From NCBI GenBank assembly GCA_009823505.1, contig VZQC01004717.1:1423053-1487052 (forward strand): a stretch of DNA of 64,000 nucleotides. The letters are read 5' to 3'. Under the pieces are notes generated by a model that was not told the DNA's origin, made no database searches, and worked only from the letters and a program-made list of their open reading frames with translations. This document shows positions 46,193 through 57,214 of the stretch, piece by piece. How positions within the stretch are numbered: position 1 is the first letter of the stretch; every line of letters begins with the position of its first letter. This DNA is from Rhizomys pruinosus. Lineage: Eukaryota; Chordata; Mammalia; Rodentia; Spalacidae. A program made the position numbers and the translations under genes.

Positions 46193-46318
46193 GCTGGGTG
46201 TGGTGGTGCATGCCTTTAATCCTAGCACTTGGGAGGCAGAGGCAGGTGGATCTTTGTGTGTTCAAGGCCAGCCTGGTCTACAGAGTGAGTTCCAGGAGAC
46301 CCTGTCTTGAAAAGAAAA
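46193..46318 (+). mobile_element. B1 SINE nested in LINE-1
   Basis: Sense B1 lacking the usual 3' segment between GAGTTCCAGGA and GACCCTGTC. It is flanked by AATATTTTAATT-like repeats and splits the surrounding L1. Confidence 0.9.
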
Positions 46319-46319
46319 A

Positions 46320-47489
46320 AAATATATTTTAATTGATTCTTTGAGAATTTCACACAGTATATTTTGATAAAATTCAGATGCCTCCCTATCTACCCTATTT
46401 CTCCCCACTTCATGTTTTCTAATATTATTTTTCTTTTCTTAAAGGCTTATCAGGTCCAGATTGTGTTCCCCAAATGCCCTTGGGTGTGGGTCTATTGCTT
46501 AGAGTCTGGTCAACCTGTCAGGATTCATACACTTAAAGAAAACTGACTCTCCCTTCTCCAACAGCTATCAATTGGCAATAGACCCTCAGCAGGCTCTGGG
46601 AGTTTTGCCCAATTTCCCCATCCATGCTAGGTTTTGTCTGGTTTGGACTTGCACAGGTTTTGTGCATGCTATCATAAGTGTTGTGAGTTCATAGGTAAAA
46701 TGGCCTGTTGTATCCAGACAACAAGTTTCCTTGTATTAATCTACAACTTGTAGGTCTTAAAATCTTTCTCCACACTCTTCCACAATGATTATTGGGCCTT
46801 AGGAGCAAAGCATGTGATATAGATGTCTCACTGAGCAGAGCTCTCTGCAGTGTCTGACTCTGCACTCTGACCACTTGTAGGACTCTGTGTTATCTGCCAT
46901 CTGCTGCAAGAAGCTTATCTGGTAAGTGATGCATTACTCTATGTGTATGATAATAACTCATTAGAAGTCAGTTTGTCACCATTTCTATCTGGCAGAATAA
47001 TAGTACATTCTCCCCTATGCTCTGTGACTTGTCTAGTCACAGATTCTTAGCCCTGATAAAAGTGCAAGGTATGGGCTCCATCTTGTGAAGAGGGCCTTAA
47101 ATCCAAGCAGAAAGTGGTTGGTTACTCCTGTAACATTCATGCCACTCTTGCACTGGTGAGCATACCTTGCCAGGCCAGTTATCATTGTAGCTCATAGGGA
47201 TCACAGCTGGGCAAGGCTGGTGATTACTTTTCCCTCCCAGTAACACACACAGCACCGTCTAGTACTATGAAAGCCAGCTAGCAGAGGTGAAGCTTCAAGG
47301 TCAGTGCCAGTTTTATATCTCCTTGTTTGTTCTATGGCTCACATATTACAGTCTTCAGCAATAGGACCTTTATGTCAAGACCTGGCAAGTAACCAGGAGC
47401 AATAGCAGATGCAAGTATTGTTTGAGGGCCTATGGACCGTCCCTTGTCCACAACTTCAAAGAGAGAGTCATATCCTGGCATTAGACTTC
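46320..47489 (-). mobile_element. LINE-1 (Lx type) 3' UTR, long
   Basis: Antisense L1 3' UTR with the characteristic order AGAATTTCACACAGTA, CTTGGGTGTGGGTCTA, CTGCTGCAAGAAGCTTATCT, AAGTGGTTGGTTACTCC and GCCAGGCCAGTTATCATTGT. It overlaps the family segment seen at 25830-26770. Confidence 0.85.
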
Positions 47490-47746
47490 TTTTTTTTTTT
47501 TTAATTTTTTTTTTATTAATTTTATTTATTTCCGTATGTGTATGAATGTACTGTCTGCATGCAAGTTTGTGCACCCGTGTTGTGCAATGCCGCGGAGGTC
47601 AGAAGAGGGTCTCGGATTCCCCTGGAACTGGAGTTCTCCTGGAATCGGAGTTTCAAATGGTTCTCGGCCACCATGTGGGTGCTGGGAATCGAACCCCGGT
47701 CCTCTGTAAGAGCGGTCGGCGCTCTTAACCGCTAGGCCATCTCTCC
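47490..47746 (-). mobile_element. B2 SINE (17-bp duplication form) nested in LINE-1
   Basis: Antisense copy missing only the first few head bases. L1-like sequence continues on both sides. Confidence 0.92.
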
Positions 47747-48110
47747 TTATTTGCTATTCTGTGCTGCCTGGTAGTGCCAATGAACCATTTAAGCTTTTTA
47801 TATATGTATATGACTTTCTGCAGACCTTTAGTCTTAGTTATCCTTCCCCAAACTCCCTCCTCTACCCTGGCTTCCCATTCCCCCACTCCATTTAACCCTT
47901 CATATTCCATTATTCCCCTCCCCTCTTTTATATCGCTGCATTCTATCTCCTCTCTCATGAACCTCCCCCCGCCCTTATTAGTTTCCAATTGAAACACACC
48001 TATTAAAAGATTCAAAGCTACTATCTGCTTATGAGAAAGAACATGCAACAGAACCTCCACACTGACTTCCATAATGGCTGCACAAGCTTGTTAAAATTAT
48101 GAATGTCCAT
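47747..48110 (-). mobile_element. LINE-1 fragment continuing beyond the B2
   Basis: C-rich antisense stretch followed by ACCTCCACACTGACTTCCA, the L1 motif also seen at 46128. Confidence 0.6.
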
Positions 48111-48276
48111 GACAGTATTTCAATGTTTTCAATTTTAATTAATGATAACCTGATTTTAAACAGTACCAAATCATGTCATAATCAATAAATTAGCACGTTG
48201 ACTGCTCATCTAAGTATTAATGAACACAATACATATCATCAATACCATTCTGGGGTTCACTAAAACATGGTTGTCA

Positions 48277-48375
48277 AGCCAGGAGTGGCTGTAATCCCAG
48301 TGCATGGGAAGCTGAGACAGGAGGATTGGGAGTTCAGGCCTAGCCTCATCTACATAGCAAAACCATTTCTGAAGA
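48277..48375 (+). mobile_element. Diverged B1-like SINE
   Basis: AGCCAGGAGTGGCTGTAATCCC to TACATAGCAAAACCATTTCTG. Confidence 0.6.
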
Positions 48376-48379
48376 AAAT

Positions 48380-49035
48380 AAATGAAAACAAAAGAACCCA
48401 GTGCAGTTCGTTCCCTCCCCTCCCACGGGTCCACAATACCTGTGGTCCTCTCTCTTCCCACTCACAGTGCAGCCCCTGAGGGTAGTATCACCTTTACTAG
48501 GAACTTGTTAGACATGTAGACTTTCCCCTCCAGTTCAGCCCTACAAAGTCAGAACCTGCATTTTGAGGAGATTCCTAGTGAAGCTTTGTGGACCTGGAGC
48601 CTTGGATGCTCCAGCCTAAAGTATTGTGAGGAGGTGACTTAACCCTTGATTCGGTTTCCTCTATGAAAAGAGGGAGGAGGATAAGGAGCTCTCCAGAAGT
48701 CCTACAGTTCCCAAGCTCTCTAGCTCTCTGCTTTCTTCCTGGCTACTTTGGTTACCTTGAATGTTCCCCAGAGTTGTTCTGCAGTGATGCTGAAGGCAGG
48801 GGAAGATTGATGGCTGATTTAAAGATACATTTCATCCCTTTCAATATTAATAGCCACAAATGAGACTCTTTAACTCAGGAGGGGTAAAGTGCTAGTTCTG
48901 AAGCCTGGTCACTTGATCTCTGTCCTAATTGCGTTCCAGACTTTCAGCTGAGTTCCAGAAATACCACCCTGGCACAGAGAGCCATTCTCCACTTCTGATC
49001 CATCTCGTCCACCTGGGGAGGGGATCAGAAAAGAC
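48380..49035. other. Unique intergenic sequence
   Basis: No gene; MIR scrap possible near 48630. Confidence 0.4.
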
Positions 49036-49039
49036 ACAT

Positions 49040-49215
49040 CTCTGTAGGAGAAAAAGTACAGGCTTCTTTGGAACCAGTTGATCAGGGTTCAAGATCAAGG
49101 CTAGCCATCTTTTGGCTGTGTTCCTTGCGGTGCTCATCTGTAAATGGGGTGTAATAACAGCGTCCACAACATGGGTGGTTACGAGGTAAATTCTGTGATG
49201 TGCTTATCCCAGAAA
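49040..49215 (+). mobile_element. MIR SINE
   Basis: CATCTGTAAATGGGGTGTAA core preceded by a tRNA-like GATCAGGGTTCAAGATC segment. Confidence 0.65.
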
Positions 49216-49454
49216 AAAATGAATAAACTCTTAGTATTGTTTTTATTATTACTCCTTCATTTCTAAAACAGACACTTTTAATTATTCTAGAGATTTCCTA
49301 TACATGTTGCACATAAATATATGTACTTACAAATTATTGAATATTTCCTGTTTTCTGAGTTTTATTGAACATCCACAACAGAGAGGCCAAACACTGAGAA
49401 ATGATACTAAGCATCTTCCCCTGACAAAACTTGAAATAAAAATGAGCAAAAATA

Positions 49455-49695
49455 AAAGGGGCTAAAGAGCTGGCTCATTTAGTAAACTCATGAGGACCTA
49501 AGTTCAGATCCCCCAGCACCTGTATACAAAACTGGCATGGTAGCAGTGCCTGCCTATAATCTTAATGCATGGGGCGGGGCAGAGATGGGGGATCCCTGAG
49601 GCTAGCCTATGTGAGAGCTCTGCATTCAGTGGAGTGGAAAAATGATTGAGAGAGACACAGATTGTCCACCTCTGGCCTCAGTATGCACATGCACA

Positions 49696-49745
<50 letters not shown>
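49455..49745 (+). mobile_element. B4-type SINE with (GA)n tail
   Basis: Head GGGGCTAAAGAGCTGGCTCA, B1-like middle around CTATAATCTTAATGCATGGGG, CACCTCTGGCCTCAGTATGC, then a (GA)n run at 49700-49745. Confidence 0.75.
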
Positions 49746-49748
<3 letters not shown>

Positions 49749-49867
49749 ACTAAACCAAGAGAGGTAGGATTCCAACCAAACTGGATGACCCTATATAATC
49801 ACAAGCAATTCATACAAATTAGTATTCACGATTGCACAAAGCATTTATTAGTATTAATCAGTATTAC

Positions 49868-50123
49868 TATTTAGGCTTCTCTAGAGAAATAGAACCAAGA
49901 AGATAAACAGAGAGACAGAGTGAGAAAGAGATCAGTGTTTAAGTTTAGGATTAAGCCCACCAAATTACAAGGAATAACAATGCAGAATCTGCAGGGCAGG
50001 GCAGGAGCTGCAGAGCCAGAGAGGAACTGATGTGGCCAGAAACCACGGGCAGTGTGGCAAGGAAGTCCCGCTTCCTGGAAGATCAGTCCTCAACCAACTC
50101 AATGAGGTCCACCCACATTGTGG
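49868..50123. mobile_element. Old mammal-wide repeat, left part
   Basis: TTCTCTAGAGAAATAGAACCA through CAATGAGGTCCACCCACATTG matches an old mammalian repeat I have seen in primates too. Its right part resumes at 50520. Confidence 0.55.
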
Positions 50124-50519
50124 AGAATGTTCTAATTTGCTTTTCTATTTCTGTGATAAAACACTCTGACCAAAACCAGCTTAGAGAAGAAAGGGTTTAT
50201 TGCAACTGCAGAGTGATCCTCCATCTGTTAGAGAAGTCCAATAGGAATTCAGTTCAGGAAGCCAGGACAGGAACCGAAGCCCAGACCATGGAAGAATGCT
50301 GTTTCCTGGCTTGCTCCCTCTGGCTCATGCACAGCCCACTTTCTTATACAACCCGGGACCGCCTACCCAGGGGGTAGCACTGTCCACATGGGCCAGGTCA
50401 TCCCACATCAGTTAGCAATTAAGAAAATCCTGCACAGACCTGGCCACAGGCCAACCCAATGGAGGAAATGTCTTGTCTGTGCGTCCCTTGTCCCAGGGAT
50501 ATCGAGTTGACAGAGCAGA
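50124..50519. mobile_element. Rodent hAT-like DNA transposon nested in an older repeat
   Basis: Inverse orientation of the element at 16138: CTATTTCTGTGATAAAACAC start, CATGGAAGAATGCTGTTTCC, TCTTATACAACCCGGGACC. Confidence 0.6.
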
Positions 50520-50675
50520 GAACAATCTGCTTTATTCAAATTCTACTGATTTAAGTGTTAATTTCATCCCCCAAATCACCTCTAATACCTAAATTGATGT
50601 TTGACCAAATATCTGGATACTATAGGCCTAGTCAGGTTGATACATTAAATTAACCATCATAGCATGTCACATTAA
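50520..50675. mobile_element. Old mammal-wide repeat, right part
   Basis: AATCTGCTTTATTCAAATTC, TTAATTTCATCCCCCAAATC, GATGTTTGACCAAATATCTG, and an AATTAACCATCATAGC end: the continuation of the element broken at 50123. Confidence 0.55.
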
Positions 50676-50944
50676 TACATGAGTGCGATTTGTTTGTATC
50701 TGTGTCTTCTTGGTTCCATATGCCTGTTATCCTACCAGACATACCAAAGCATTGCTTTGTTCTGTTTCTATACTGCAACTACAAAAAGGCACTGAGAGGT
50801 GCCTTTTTAACAAGGAAGAAGTCCTCCAACTTGGAGCGAATAACACAGCTCCCATGTTACCAGAGTACAATGAGTATACCAATTAACATACTAGCTGGGC
50901 ACTTTGCTCAGATTTTTCATGATAATATCAACAAGCCTCCAACC

Positions 50945-51075
50945 TAGAAATGGTCTCCACTCTACTAAGGAGAAGACTAAGGCTTCTAGCAGTATAAAAC
51001 TTTGCCCAACATTATATATTGAGTTATAACAGAACGAGGATTTTATGCAACTCCTGTTATTCCAAAGCCTTTGCT
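50945..51075 (-). mobile_element. MIR-like fragment
   Basis: AGGAGAAGACTAAGGCTTCT followed by AACTTTGCCCAACATTATAT; an antisense MIR pattern. Confidence 0.4.
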
Positions 51076-51079
51076 CACT

Positions 51080-51550
51080 CTTCTATGCTACAATCCTGAC
51101 AGGAAAGGTATTATATAGTGCAGGGAATAGTAAAAGTTAAAGGTAATGACTCTGCCCACTTTTCTGTTGTTTCTTCTCTTTTCGCCCTCTCATTAATATT
51201 TAATATCATTTTAGGTAACAATGAGAAAACATATCAAACATTTTCTTTAGGTAGTAGTTTATCCTAATACTATATGCTCCTACTTTCAAACTATTTTTCA
51301 TTCACTAATTAGTTTGTGTAGCCTCTTAAAAGGATGTCCCTGCACTAAAAGAGCTGCATTACCTCTTTGTGATCAGTGGTCATTTCATGGAACTGACCTT
51401 TGAGGGGTCAGCTCAGCCTCTCAGTACTGACACAGAGAATCAATGTGAGAAAACTGTGTTGGTTAATTGTGCTTTGAAGTCTTTATTAGGCACCTTAAAG
51501 CCTAACAGAGAAATCAATTGTCAAGGAACCTGGTTAAACTCATTAAAAAA
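51080..51550. other. Unique intergenic sequence
   Basis: No gene or repeat recognised. Confidence 0.45.
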
Positions 51551-51557
51551 GAGTTGG

Positions 51558-51800
51558 GGGCTGGAGAGATGGCCTAGCGGTTAAGAGCGCCGACTGCTCT
51601 TGCAGAGGACCCGGATTCGATCCCCAGCAGCCATATGGTGGCTGAGAACTGTCTTTAACTCCAGTTCCAGGGGAATCAGAATCTGACACCCTCTTTTGAC
51701 CTCCACGGCATTGCATGGCATGGGTGCACAAACCTACATGCAGATGGTACACTTATACACATAGAAAAATAAATAAATAAAATCTAAAAAAAAAAAAAAA
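51558..51800 (+). mobile_element. B2 SINE (single-unit form)
   Basis: Sense copy with one AACTCCAGTTCCAGGGG unit. AGAGTTGG flanks both ends. Confidence 0.94.
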
Positions 51801-51923
51801 AGAGTTGGTCCAGGCATAGTAGACTGCCAAAAAATTTAATTAAAAAAAATGGCTTTGAAGCACTTGTGAGTCTAATATTTATCTGACACAGCTAAATAAT
51901 CAAGAGTTAAGAACAGCCAGCAG

Positions 51924-52155
51924 AGGCCAAAGAGTTGGCTCAGCAGTTAAGAGTACTGGATGCTCTTGCAGACAGCCTGGAGTTGGAGTCCCAGCACCCA
52001 CATGGCAGCTAACAACCATCTGTAACTCCAGTTCCAGGAATATCCAATGCCCTCTTCTGACCTCTGCAGCTGTTACACAGCTCAGGTGCACTTATATACA
52101 TGCAGGCAATAAAATAAAATAAATACATAAATAAAAATGATAAATGAAATATTTT
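51924..52155 (+). mobile_element. B2 SINE, older
   Basis: Diverged copy (AGAGGCCAAAGAGTTGGCTC head) with TAAAATAAAATAAATAC tail. Direct repeats AAGAACAGCCAG lie at about 51909-51920 and 52159-52170. Confidence 0.85.
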
Positions 52156-52379
52156 TAAAAGAACAGCCAGTAAACGATAGTACTAGGTTCAAACAGTATC
52201 ACACAAAGGCTTTCCCCTCTCCAGTGCCTCAACGATGTCCCTAAAACAGCATACAGAAGCCATGGGTTTACAGTGTATTGTACAGAGATATAAAGAAAGC
52301 TCATAGAAGGCTACTCACAATAGTGAGTTATGAAACTGAAAGAAGCTTTTCTAAACCATTAGTAAAATATAATACACTT

Positions 52380-52655
52380 TCTTTTTTTTTTTTTTTTTNC
52401 CCTCCCCAGGTGGGTGCACCCCATGGCGGAAGCCCACACTTCCTGAAATTGGAGATATTTTTCACTTGCCTAGACAGTTCCTAGAGTCTTGGTACTAGAA
52501 CCTTCTCTTGTTCCCCTGAGTTGGCTGCCATCTGGAGAGAACAAGGCTGTTCTACCCTGGCAGCCAATGAGCCCTTCCCCTTGCTGCACATCTGCCCCCA
52601 GGCGGGTGAGCTAGGGGAGGCTGGCCCTGTCTGGCTTCCTAGAAAACAGTAGTAT
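52380..52655 (-). pseudogene. Possible processed-retrocopy 3' end (unidentified)
   Basis: On the minus strand, a GC-rich non-repeat segment ends in an 18-A tract (T-run 52382-52398), as in a retrocopied 3' UTR. The parent gene is not recognised. One undetermined base (n) sits at 52399, exactly at the junction. Confidence 0.35.
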
Positions 52656-52659
52656 CTGA

Positions 52660-52801
52660 GCCGGGAGTGGTGGCGCACGCCTTTAATCCGAGCACTTGGG
52701 AGGCAGAGGCAGGCGGATCTTTGTGGATTCGAGGACAGCTGGGGCTACAGGGAGACCCTGTCTCAAAAAGACCAAAAAAAAAAAAAAACAAAAACAAAAA
52801 A
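52660..52801 (+). mobile_element. B1 SINE with internal deletion
   Basis: Sense B1 lacking about 30 bp between TTTGTGGATTCGAG and GACAGCTGGGGC, with a long A-rich tail. Confidence 0.92.
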
Positions 52802-53745
52802 AGTGGCAAAATTTTACAGCCAAAATATGTAGAGAAAATTCTCTAACAAAGGGTCAAGTACTTATTTTGATAGTGTTTGTTTTTAATCAGCTTCTTTAAA
52901 AAGTCTACATGTTTTTCTGTGATTTCTTGAAATAATTTGGTATCTAATTTTGTAGTTTTCATCTAGTATTCTTTGTCTTCAAAAGAAATCTCAAAATTAT
53001 GTTTTTGATGCCTCAAATTTTAGTTATACCTGACTAACGATTCTCAAGTGTTCTAACACAATGTGATTTCTGTGATGGAACAAGGACTTCAGAATTAAAT
53101 CCTGCTCAAACTTCTATTACATAGTGATTATGCCTTTTATACCCATAAGAATATAAATTTACCTTAATTTGAGAAATATGAGGTAATTTTTATACAAGAG
53201 CTGCTATAAAACAAGAGAATCTGTCACATAGCAATTTCAATAAAATAGTCTCTAAATTCTAATTAGGAAAATGCTTCTAATACATGCTGTGGCAGATTCT
53301 AGTTACTTGTTTTCTATAAATAATAATGAGAACATATACTGTATTTGAGCTAATATGACCATATCATGAATTCTTAGCCAAAAGACAATAGAATATAAAA
53401 AATTAGCAAATGGAAGCTTGAAAATACAGCATCAATAATAGAAATATGAGCAAGAAGGAAAGGGAGAAAGAAAGTAGAGGAAAATTAAATCACTTTTCAT
53501 CAGCACTTTATGAACAAAGTCCAAGATAGTGTAAAGATAAAATAAAAGGAGCATTTTCACACAATAGTCTAGGTTTTTGACCCAAGTAATTTTTTAATGT
53601 AAAAAGTTGAACTCCCAAAGAATATGCAATCTTGGCAAAGATGAAAAGACAAAAACCACAAATTCCCCTAATCACAGTGCATTGTATGCTTGAAAATTGC
53701 CTCAAGAATACATAATTTAAATATTCTCACCACGAAAAGTGAGTG
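52802..53745. other. Unique AT-rich intergenic sequence
   Basis: Very AT-rich, no gene or repeat recognised. Confidence 0.5.
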
Positions 53746-53965
53746 CTATGGTAAGTCTAGACTGAGCCCCATGAGTGCATGAGTTAAAGACTTGGTCTCC
53801 AGCAGTAGTAGCACCTTTAAGAGGTGAGGCCTAAAGGGATGAAATTAGGTCAGTGACGTTTGCCCTTGGAGGAGATATTAGGACTCCAGCCCTTTCCTGT
53901 CCCTCTCTATGCTTCCTGCTGCCATGAGATAAACTTGTTACTGGTGGCCTCTGACTGTTTCCAGG
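53746..53965. mobile_element. Old DNA-transposon-like repeat
   Basis: CACCTTTAAGAGGTGAGGCC and GGAGGAGATATTAGGACTCC resemble the URR/MER-type family seen at 35770. Family uncertain. Confidence 0.4.
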
Positions 53966-54374
53966 TTCTTGGTATCTTAGTCAAAGAATTGAAGAAGCAT
54001 ACACATGATGAATTAGCACGAAGTTTTATTAGAGAGCCAAGCAAAAGTACAAGTCAGATATACTGCAAAAGAGGGTAGCAGACAACTTGAATGAGAGTAC
54101 TCAAGAGTCATGGTTACTGCTTGGAGCGTCTCTTAATGAAGTCTAGAAGGAAGAGCTGAGTGCTGGAGGTGAGGCATGAGTGGTTTTCTGTTTTGATTGA
54201 CAGTCTTGGACTATGTAAGCTTTTCTTTACTGTGCGTGTCCTGACCCATGATGCATTTTATTTTAATCATATATATGCCCAATCATACATAGCCAGGGTA
54301 TGGTAAATAGGGAACCTTCTTGGAAGTTCATTCAAAGGACACCATTTGCTTTACTGTGCTTACAACACTGTATG

Positions 54375-54890
54375 ATAACTTACTTTGACTGTCAATGTGA
54401 CACATTTAAGGAAAGATAACATCTATTGAAGAACTGCCTCTATCAGATTGGCCCATGGCCATGTTTGTGGAGTATTTTCTTGATAGCTAATTGATGCACA
54501 CTGTGGGCAGTACCCTCCCTTGCCAGGTAGGCCTGGGCTGATTAAGAAAGGTAGATGTGGGGCTGGAGAGATGGCCTAGCAGTTAAGAGTGCTGACCGCT
54601 CTTGCAGAGAACCCAGGTTCGATCCCCAGCACCCACATGGTGGCCGAGAACCGTCTGAAACTCCAATTCCAGGAGAACTCCAGTTCCAGGGGAATCCAAC
54701 ACCCTCTTCTGACCTCCACGGCATTGCACGACACGGGTGCACAAACTTGCATGTAGACAGTACATTAATACACATACAGAAATAAATAAAAATAAAAATT
54801 AAAAAAAATTTTAAAAAGGTAGATGTAAGAAAGCAGAGCATTGCTGTGACAGACCTGGCCATGTTGTTCTGGGGAGGATTGAGGAAGCAT
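54375..54890. mobile_element. Rodent hAT-like DNA transposon split by a B2
   Basis: TTGACTGTCAATGTGACACA, TTCTTGATAGCTAATTGATG and GGCCTGGGCTGATTAAGAAAG belong to the family at 57215. The B2 at 54559 interrupts it. Confidence 0.6.
54559..54808 (+). mobile_element. B2 SINE (17-bp duplication form)
   Basis: Sense copy with A/T-rich tail. Perfect 12-bp repeats AAAGGTAGATGT flank it (54547-54558 and about 54818-54829). Confidence 0.96.
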
Positions 54891-55068
54891 TTGGAACTTT
54901 AGGCTGGAAAAGTCATTGGGTGCTCAGAGCTTAATGGGCTATTCTACGGGGCAGAGAAAAACAAGACTGCTGAAAGAAATGCAAAAAAAATAGGCCTGAC
55001 TTGTGGAGCTTCAGAGGGAAACAAAGACTCTATTGGGCACATTTGTGTGACTTAAAAATATTTTTTAT

Positions 55069-55325
55069 GGGGCTGGAGAGATGGCCTAGCGGTTAAGAGC
55101 GCCGACCGCTCTTACAGAGGACCCGGGTTCGATCCCCAGCACCCACATGGCGGCCGAGAACCGTCTGAAACTCCAATTCCAGGAGAACTCCAGTTCCAGG
55201 GGAATCTGAGACCCTCTTCTGACCTCCGCGGCATTGCACGACACGGGTGCACAGACCTGCATGCAGACAGTACATTCATACACATACGGAAATAAATAAA
55301 ATTAATTAAAAAAAAAAATTTAAAA
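55069..55325 (+). mobile_element. B2 SINE (17-bp duplication form), young
   Basis: Full sense copy with CpG-rich head. Perfect 15-bp repeats AAAAATATTTTTTAT at 55054-55068 and 55326-55340. It landed in the T-rich tail of an older inverted B2. Confidence 0.97.
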
Positions 55326-55340
55326 AAAAATATTTTTTAT

Positions 55341-55545
55341 TTATTATTTTTATTTTATGTATAATGTATTGCCTGCATGTGCACTGTGTTGTACAATGCC
55401 TGTGGAAGTCAGAAGAGGAGGTCGGATTCCCTGGAACTGGAGTTAGAAACAGTTGTTAGCTACCATGTGGGTGCTGGGAATTGAACCCAGGTCTTCTGCA
55501 ACAGCAATCAGTGTTCTTAACCACTGAGCCATTTTGTCAGCCCCT
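55341..55545 (-). mobile_element. B2 SINE, older, inverted relative to neighbour
   Basis: Antisense copy (TTTTATGTATAATGTATTGCC to CATTTTGTCAGCCCC), diverged and single-unit. Confidence 0.88.
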
Positions 55546-56240
55546 GATTTTTTTTCAGTAAGAATCTGTGGAAGTGAAATTAGGATAATAAATGGAACTG
55601 AAAGATCATTTGTGATTAATAAGAGACTGTATCAGTGAAGTGAAATCTCCTGGAAAGTAGTTCCTCAGGGTCAGTATGCAGAAGCTGTGATACAGAGGGG
55701 CCAAGGCTGCAGCTCAGGCTTCCAGTTGAACCTGATGATCTGAAAGATTTTCCCAAATGGTACTGGTTTGTGTGAGATGAAAGCTTCAGGACTGAAAGGG
55801 TCATGGAAAGAGTTGAGACTTGGCACCATACGGCAGGGTTGTAGTCCCCAAAGAGAGACCAGGAGAGACCATTGGTGAAGATACAGCTTCAGTTGCAATG
55901 GAGAGTCCAGGATATTGGAGATGCCAGAAACATGGGGTGACCACTATGGACAGGGGCAGGTGTGGAGTGGAGCCGACCTGAGCCCACAAGACAAGCTGTG
56001 TGTATGTTGCAGACAGCAGGACCAGAGAAGTAGAACTGAGCTCTTCGGAGCCTTGAAGATCCCAAGTGAGTCCCAGATGTCAGACACTGAGCTTTGTACA
56101 CTGCTGGGTTTGGGGTTTTCTTTTGTATGATTGCAACCATGCCTTGGTTCTTCCTTTTTGAAATGAAAGAACATGTAACATTTTTTTTATTTTTAAAGAA
56201 TAAAGAGAGAGTACTGGTTTTTGGCCTATCTCCAATTCTT

Positions 56241-56339
56241 TTTTTTTTAATTTTTATTTATTTCTGTATGTGTATGAATGTACTTGGCCTAGCAGTTAAG
56301 AGCGCCGACCGCTCTTACAGAGGACCCGGGTTCATTCCT
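56241..56339 (-). mobile_element. B2 SINE with 5' inversion
   Basis: On the minus strand, an inverted B2 head (complement of about 56284-56333, starting GGCCTAGCAGTTAAGAGC in plus) is joined directly to the B2 3' end and tail (56241-56282). Perfect 14-bp repeats TATCTCCAATTCTT flank the whole (56227-56240, 56340-56353). The central body is missing. Confidence 0.9.
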
Positions 56340-56401
56340 TATCTCCAATTCTTAATGGCAAGTGCATCTACTCTGTGGCTGCCACCACTTTTGGCACTCC
56401 T

Positions 56402-56509
56402 CAAAGACATGAGACGCAGCTTTTTAATCTCCTAATATGGACTGAGGACTCATGTCAAAGACATGAGACACAGCTTTTTAACCTCCTAATATAGACTGAG
56501 GACTCATGT
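56402..56509. repeat. 54-bp tandem duplication
   Basis: Two units (56402-56455, 56456-56509) beginning CAAAGACATGAGAC and ending GACTCATGT, with three or four differences. Confidence 0.95.
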
Positions 56510-56865
56510 CTCTCCAAGAATCCTCCGAACCTTCAATGCCAGATGGGGACTACTGAAATATCCAGCTTGTGGACTGAACAGCTAAGGGGATGTCAGCCTC
56601 GTCAGAGTGTAGACTGCCATTGTTGGACTACCTGGGCTGTATCATGGAGGCCAGTGTAGGGGGATCAAGACAGGATACATGCTTACTGGACTTCATTTTG
56701 GGGGACCATGGGAGGGAAAGACCCCAATGTGGAGCAAAAGTGCAGGATTGATGGTTGGGGTTGCCAAGGAGGAACCTTCGAGCACTTCTTTAAGGAAAAC
56801 ATGACATCTTTTAAGGAAGGAAAAAAAAAATCCTCCAATTCAAGTGATATGTGTATGTATGTATG

Positions 56866-56912
56866 TATTTATGTATATATATATATATAACTATATATAT
56901 ATATATATATAA
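56866..56912. repeat. (AT)n / (GTAT)n low-complexity run
   Basis: GTAT repeats pass into AT dinucleotides, interrupted once. Confidence 0.95.
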
Positions 56913-57214
56913 TGTAGCAATACAAGTTGGAGAGAACAACAACAAAAGAACTGAAAAAAACTCTGGAGAGATTCAGAGATGCAGGACATGTATGGCAGAG
57001 TGCAGGGACTTGGGTGGGATAGGGGCATGGAAGGGGAAATGACTCTAGATCCGATTGAGAAATGATGTATGACTTACAGAAAAAGCTTAATAATGATAAT
57101 AATAAAAAATGGAAAAAAATGTTAAAGACTATGAGACCTTTAAAGTTGTATTGAATTTATATTATGGTATTAACATGAGATCCTGGGGACCAGGAAAGCG
57201 ATGTGTTTATGTGC

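Larger units (their letters stand above)
55550..57214. mobile_element. Rodent dispersed repeat of unknown class, about 1.7 kb
   Basis: Reads like a repeat I recognise from the mouse genome: CAGCTCAGGCTTCCAGTTGA, GATATTGGAGATGCCAGAAAC, AAGCTGTGTGTATGTTGCAG, TCCAATTCTTAATGGCAAGTG, TGCCATTGTTGGACTACCTGG. It has no intact coding frame and carries an internal 54-bp tandem duplication, an (AT)n run and an inserted, rearranged B2. Its class (ERV internal, LINE or DNA element) is not clear to me. Confidence 0.5.

Noticed and set aside
47538..47735. Recurrent frames starting MYECTVCMQVCAP seen at many places (27685, 32878, 34400, 54583, 55086, 59682, 60473)
   Set aside because: They look like a small protein family but are all read from the antisense strand of B2 SINEs.
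56851..57042. Small frame with Tyr/Ile repeats
   Set aside because: Derived from the (GTAT)n/(AT)n run.
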